From contig DASP01000001.1 in NCBI GenBank assembly GCA_002503825.1, positions 143,945 through 207,944 of the forward strand: 64,000 nucleotides of DNA. The letters run 5' to 3'. How positions within the stretch are numbered: the stretch's first letter is position 1; each line of letters starts with the position of its first letter. A model generated the notes under the pieces. It saw only the letters and a program-made list of their open reading frames with translations. It searched no databases and was not told where the DNA came from. The stretch comes from Methanoregulaceae archaeon UBA467 (GTDB taxonomy: Archaea; Halobacteriota; Methanomicrobia; Methanomicrobiales; Methanospirillaceae). This document shows positions 59,920-64,000 of the stretch, in pieces. The position numbers and the translations under genes were made by a program.

Positions 59920-62802
59920 ATGCCCGGAACCAATGAGAGGCAAACACCTGATGCAGAGTGCCCTCCACGGAAGGCAGCCGGATCCCCGGATACCGCCGAT
60001 CCGGACAGAATACTCCACAATAATGAAATTCCGGAGATTTTTTGCAGATCTGGCTGGCAACTCCGCCCTTTTTATCCTGCCGACAGGTTCATGGCAAAGG
60101 GGGTGATAACGCTTGGGGCATGGAACAGTGAAGATCAACGTAATGAACCCTGTTTCGAAGGATCTGAACCTTCATTCCTTGTATATGCCATGTCAGATCC
60201 CGTTGTCGATATGGATTCTGCCCTGGTGAAGGCACATGCAGTGTCATGGAGCCTCGGACACAGGATCCTTGTGGTGACGGGTGGCTCCTCGATCACCATA
60301 TACGACTCTTCCACAGAACCCCTGTATAAAGGTCGCGTGCAGGTCCTCGCATCAGTCCCGTGTTCCGGCCTTGTCCGGTTCGATAATGGGACCTGTGAAA
60401 TGCTCGGCTCATATGCAGAACCACACGAAAATTCGCTGGGTTTTATTGCATATACCCAAAACGGCGTGCAACAGCCGGGGGCATGCCGGGAAGCACTCGT
60501 ATCACTCGTCTCACGGCTGGCAGACGCCCTGTCACGAAAAATTCACTCCTGTGAACCCGCTCTTTCACGCGACACTCATGAAACACTTGTCACCAGGCTT
60601 CTTTTCGGCATCCTGTTCATCTCAGTTATATCTGAACAATATGGTAAGAATGGAAAAAACAGGGATAACGGGGAGGAAACGGACCTGGATTCGGTTCATG
60701 ACAGAATTATCAGGGGAATCCTCAACAGGATGTCAGCCGGTCCGGGGGAGACCGTCTCTGCAGACAATATTCTTGAAATAACAGGGTCACTGCAGAAAGA
60801 ACCATATGAGCCGTTAATACTCTCACTTGTGCCGCCCCGGACATTTTCCTGCGCATTTGACTGCCTCTTTATGAGAAAATCTTCGAAAAAGAAAAAAAAG
60901 AGGTTCAAATGGTATTATGATGAAAAATATCTGAAATCCCAGACCGAAGGTTTTTCCCGTGTCCCTGATGCACTGGCCCGGTACTGCACCGGCAGGCTCT
61001 CTGTACTCCTGAATCAGAGTGAACACGAAAGCGCACATCTCCCTGCAATCCTTGATCCACACTGCGGGACCGGGCAATTCCTCCTGTACCTGTGTGAAGG
61101 TATGTCCCGGGTCTTCAGGAGCCCCGGGCAGGAGACAAATACCGGATCCATGATGACCGGGTCATCACCTTATTACCAGGATGCTGCTGAAAAAGAGAGG
61201 CTCCTTTACTCCTTATATGGCCTTGATCCTGACCCTTCAAAGGCTGAATCCACCCGCTTTGTCCTCTTCCTCTGGCTGAACCGTCATATCTATGACGGGA
61301 CATATCTTAATCGCCAGGCCGAAGCTTTTTTTGGGGGGAGACACCGTCTTTCTGATACGATCCGTTGCAGCCAGGTCCTCTTCGCCCCGGATTTTTTTAC
61401 CGACCTCACCCGTGCCTGGCTCGGGCCGGAGCGGGCAGAAAAAATTCATACTTTTGATCTTGACCGGGAATTTCCTGAAATTGCAGAACAAGGCGGGTTT
61501 GATGCGGTCACCGGGAATTTTATCAGTTCCTCGCACCGTCTGTCACGATCCGTACGGGAATACCTGCAGGGACACTTTGTCACCTACGATCCCGGTGCGG
61601 ACTGCTCCGTCTACAGGCTGGAAAAATCTGTACAACTCCTTAAGAAACGGGGCATATGCAGTGCAGTACATAACTGCGGCTGGACTGGCGCTTCGTGTGC
61701 CGGGCGATTACGCGATCATATCTCCTCGATGCAGATTATCGAGATGACAGAGATCGCGAAACAATCAGGAGAAGAAGGCCGGGAGCAGGATTCAGGTATT
61801 CTCATTTTTTCAAAAGAACCGCCTTCAAACGATGTAATTGCCGCAAAAGTGACATTTGGTACATGCAGAAATATATTCCGGCAGGCACATTCGATGCGAA
61901 ACATGATTCAGCACCCCGGCAGGGGAACAGGCGGGTGGTCATTCCGGGACCCACGCTATATCAGCCTCAAACAGGCGATAACGCGTCATGGCATCCCTCT
62001 TGAACGGTACGTGATGGGTGAACTGTTCCACGGTATCAACAGGGATGCAGCCGGGCTGGTCGTGGCGTTCCCGGAAAATTACGTGATACCGTCTTCATTA
62101 TCAAGATATCTTGAATTATTGCCGTTTGTGAAAGGGAAAACACTTGGCGCTTACAGCCCGGTTATTACTTCAGCGAAAATCCCGGTTCCTGTCCGCGACC
62201 TCGACATGAAAAAGATCGAACATATACTGCACCAGTTAAACGCCTGTGGTCTCACCCGCGAAGACTGCACGCAGAGTCATCTGCCAGGCCCCGAAGAATT
62301 CATGTCAGCAATCCCCCTTATCCGGAAATATGCGGGAATGAAAGATAAGATCCTTATTCCACTGGAGGGGTCATGGCCGGCCTGCACATTCGACCAGACC
62401 GGCGGTATCCCTGATGATACAATACTCTTCATACCGCACCGGGACCTCTACCTTCTTGCATTCCTGAACTCCGCGCTATCGGAGTTTTTAATGACCCTGA
62501 AAACCTGCAGTGAGTTATCGAAAAAAGGCTGCATTTCACCTCAATGGCTGCACCGGCTTCCCGTGCATGTGCCTGACAGCAGCGACGAGAAAGAATTACA
62601 CCTGCATGACCGGATCTCGTTGCTGGCTGAACGGATCATCGGTTTAACATCTGTAAGGGTGCCGGACGCAGACGATCGCATCGCATGCGAAATCGATGCG
62701 AGAATTCGCGATGCAAAAAGCGAAATAAACCGGTGTTTTTATGCACTCTATGGCTTTTCAGAACGTGAGATTGAAATTGTCGAACGCTTCTGCAGTTCCT
62801 GA
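59920..62802 (+). CDS. Type IIG restriction-modification-like protein with degenerate motifs
   Basis: 960 residues. The order of parts copies a type IIG enzyme. Residues about 80-130 (PSFLVYAMSDPVVDMDSA, then AHAVSWSLGHRILVVTGG) match the HsdR/type I-like N-terminal nuclease fold, but the ExK position reads DMD. Residues about 378-387 are the SAM motif DPHCGTGQFL. The catalytic NPPY position near residue 527 reads GNFI (FDAVTGNFISSSH), followed by a normal-looking SVYRLEKSVQLLKKRGI. The C-terminal half looks like a target-recognition domain. So DNA binding is plausible but cleavage and methylation are doubtful. It is a single gene with no partner subunits; the start at 59920 gives a low-complexity first 30 residues. 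Confidence 0.78.
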   Translation: MPGTNERQTPDAECPPRKAAGSPDTADPDRILHNNEIPEIFCRSGWQLRPFYPADRFMAKGVITLGAWNSEDQRNEPCFEGSEPSFLVYAMSDPVVDMDSALVKAHAVSWSLGHRILVVTGGSSITIYDSSTEPLYKGRVQVLASVPCSGLVRFDNGTCEMLGSYAEPHENSLGFIAYTQNGVQQPGACREALVSLVSRLADALSRKIHSCEPALSRDTHETLVTRLLFGILFISVISEQYGKNGKNRDNGEETDLDSVHDRIIRGILNRMSAGPGETVSADNILEITGSLQKEPYEPLILSLVPPRTFSCAFDCLFMRKSSKKKKKRFKWYYDEKYLKSQTEGFSRVPDALARYCTGRLSVLLNQSEHESAHLPAILDPHCGTGQFLLYLCEGMSRVFRSPGQETNTGSMMTGSSPYYQDAAEKERLLYSLYGLDPDPSKAESTRFVLFLWLNRHIYDGTYLNRQAEAFFGGRHRLSDTIRCSQVLFAPDFFTDLTRAWLGPERAEKIHTFDLDREFPEIAEQGGFDAVTGNFISSSHRLSRSVREYLQGHFVTYDPGADCSVYRLEKSVQLLKKRGICSAVHNCGWTGASCAGRLRDHISSMQIIEMTEIAKQSGEEGREQDSGILIFSKEPPSNDVIAAKVTFGTCRNIFRQAHSMRNMIQHPGRGTGGWSFRDPRYISLKQAITRHGIPLERYVMGELFHGINRDAAGLVVAFPENYVIPSSLSRYLELLPFVKGKTLGAYSPVITSAKIPVPVRDLDMKKIEHILHQLNACGLTREDCTQSHLPGPEEFMSAIPLIRKYAGMKDKILIPLEGSWPACTFDQTGGIPDDTILFIPHRDLYLLAFLNSALSEFLMTLKTCSELSKKGCISPQWLHRLPVHVPDSSDEKELHLHDRISLLAERIIGLTSVRVPDADDRIACEIDARIRDAKSEINRCFYALYGFSEREIEIVERFCSS

Positions 62803-63045
62803 CCGCACCATTTACCAAAAAAAACAACGAATATCCGTATCTTCAGGTGAAATAATCATACTTATCTTTGCATTGCGGGAGCCGGCCCGTCCTCCGCGAC
62901 TCGTGTGGGGAGGGAGGATGGAATAGTGTTCGTTCAGAATTATGCAGGTTATCCGGGGCCCCACGTATCCGGTTATCGTATAAATTGCAGATAGCAGATT
63001 TGACGTAAAGGAAAAGCTGAATAATTCATGCGGAGGTGTACCGAA

Positions 63046-63858
63046 ATGACACGGAAGTCCCGGGAACTAAGTGATAAACAATACGCCGGGTGCTTTGATC
63101 TGTTTAAGACCGTGTCAACCGAATGGGATGCACTTGAATGCTGGCTCCGCCAGGAATTTATTCCGGTATTAAAAAACGATGACTCTGTCGACATTCTAAG
63201 TATCGGAAGTGGCAGAGGGGACTTTGATATCGTGCTTATGCGGCTTGTCAGTGAGAAATACTCACATATCTCCTATACGGCCGTTGACCCGAATACCGAA
63301 CATAACAGTATCTTCCGTGAGAAGGTGGATAAATTCCGGGTAAAACCTGAATTTTTCACGATTATCCCTGAATTTTTCAGTGACGACACAGTTCACGGAT
63401 CATTTGATATCATCCATCTCACACACTGTCTGTATTACATACCGGACAGGAAAAATGCCATCGAAACCTGTTATCAACTTTTAAAACCGGGTGGATCGCT
63501 TCTCATATTTCACCAGACCACGCTCGGCATAAACGAGGTACAGGAACGGTACATGGAACGGGTCAAGGGCAACCGCAAGGAATTATTCTCAGCCCATGAC
63601 CTTCTTACGATACTGGAAAACCTGGGCATTTCATTCATGTTCGATGTCCTGATCTCTGACCTTGATGTAACCGATATAGTATCTTATACCCCGAAAGGCA
63701 GAAAACTTCTTGAATTTTTCCTGGAATCGGACCTTGACGGAGTCGATGACCTGGTTCTCCCGGAGATTGTTGCATATATTAAAGAGAATTGCAGGGTCAC
63801 TGACGGGAAATATCTCCTCTTTCACCCCAGCAGTATTTTCTGGATAAAGAAGGACTGA
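63046..63858 (+). CDS. Histamine N-methyltransferase-like SAM methyltransferase
   Basis: 270 residues from ATG 63046, with GGAGGTG seven bases upstream; an ATG at 63028 lacks this spacing. SAM motif I is DILSIGSGRGDFDI (near residue 50), post-I acidic residue in YTAVDPNTEH, motif IV DIIHLTHCLYYI, and LLKPGGSLLIF. The whole chain, including HDLLTILENLGISF and the C-terminal LLFHPSSIFWI, follows the layout of animal histamine N-methyltransferase as I remember it. Residues said to hold histamine in the human enzyme (Gln143, Asn283) align with His and Pro, so the substrate is probably different. It is 243 bases after the type IIG-like gene on the same strand. Confidence 0.8.
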   Translation: MTRKSRELSDKQYAGCFDLFKTVSTEWDALECWLRQEFIPVLKNDDSVDILSIGSGRGDFDIVLMRLVSEKYSHISYTAVDPNTEHNSIFREKVDKFRVKPEFFTIIPEFFSDDTVHGSFDIIHLTHCLYYIPDRKNAIETCYQLLKPGGSLLIFHQTTLGINEVQERYMERVKGNRKELFSAHDLLTILENLGISFMFDVLISDLDVTDIVSYTPKGRKLLEFFLESDLDGVDDLVLPEIVAYIKENCRVTDGKYLLFHPSSIFWIKKD

Positions 63859-64000
63859 GAACGGCTGGCCGGAAACCGCGGTATCAGCCTGCTGAGGAAG
63901 AAGGTTACAATTCAGCATTAAATAAGCACCTTTCAGGACAGCCGTCCCTTCTTTTTTCCATCCGGAAAGATACAGCTCACATTCCGCATGTCGAAAATCA
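63859..64000. other. Window end, no gene supported
   Basis: The last 142 bases contain no complete gene. A minus-strand frame ending at 63933 could be the tail of a gene that begins beyond the window, but only about 22 codons are visible. Confidence 0.4.

Noticed and set aside
59752..60138. Minus-strand 128-codon frame upstream of the type IIG-like gene
   Set aside because: It mostly overlaps the N-terminus of that gene, has no start signal, and its composition fits an antisense shadow.
63933..64000. Tail of a minus-strand gene entering from the right
   Set aside because: Only about 22 codons are visible (ending KKKGRLS), too little to support a gene.
1..64000. CRISPR arrays, rRNA genes, insertion sequences, prophage
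   Set aside because: Read through for regular short repeats, rRNA-like sequence, transposase or phage structural proteins; none found.

Overview
The window is archaeal and almost certainly from a methanogen of the order Methanomicrobiales (a Methanoregula/Methanolinea/Methanosphaerula-like organism; this is my inference from gene content and protein style). Archaeal hallmarks are split RNA polymerase genes (rpoH-rpoB''-rpoB'-rpoA'-rpoA'') followed by L30e and NusA, topoisomerase VI, archaeal NadM, an archaeal SUI1/aIF1-like factor, a PINc-ATPase, a PAC2 protein, an archaeal prepilin peptidase, TATA-box promoters, several apparently leaderless genes, and GGTGATC-type ribosome binding sites.

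Layout. 0-2.4 kb: two coupled CBS-domain genes, then an OapA-OapB-OapC cassette (Era-like GTPase, DUF2073, zinc ribbon). 2.7-6.4 kb: a SUI1 factor, then B12-dependent ribonucleotide reductase and cobyric acid synthase transcribed divergently from one shared TATA box. 6.5-11.1 kb: small regulators and surface or coiled-coil proteins of unknown function, plus the nadM-larB pair. 11.1-15.2 kb: the overlapping genes hisS-top6B-top6A. 15.4-26.5 kb: a type IV pilus-like assembly module (ATPase and two GspF-like membrane proteins) grouped with roadblock/LC7 proteins, PATAN-like proteins, MinD, a V4R protein and a prepilin peptidase. 26.5-33 kb: hisI, PINc-ATPase, leuS, and a divergent pair (DUF5611-like and PAC2) with a further small gene. 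33-38 kb: tRNA-Arg and a 1125-residue secreted DUF11/PKD protein, flanked by two diverged copies of a roughly 111-nt non-coding element that looks structured. 38-46.4 kb: the RNA polymerase operon and tRNA-Lys. 46.5-55 kb: response regulator, a nuclease-fold-like protein, archaeal glutamate synthase, a DUF362 ferredoxin-like protein, ferritin, a frameshifted membrane-anchored gene and a membrane protein. 55-59.7 kb: copper ATPase with a 47-residue YHS protein, an ion permease, and ArfC of riboflavin/F420 synthesis. 59.9-63.9 kb: a 960-residue protein that looks like a type IIG restriction-modification enzyme with both active sites degenerate, then a methyltransferase strikingly like animal histamine N-methyltransferase.

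The observations I rate highest are the HNMT-like enzyme, the degenerate restriction-modification-like protein next to it, the duplicated structured element around the surface-protein gene, the shared symmetric promoter of nrdJ and cobyric acid synthase, the apparent non-AUG/GUG/UUG start of rpoB'', and the pilus-roadblock-MinD-V4R neighbourhood. No CRISPR array, insertion sequence, rRNA or intact prophage was seen. All assignments were made by reading the sequence; no database search was run.
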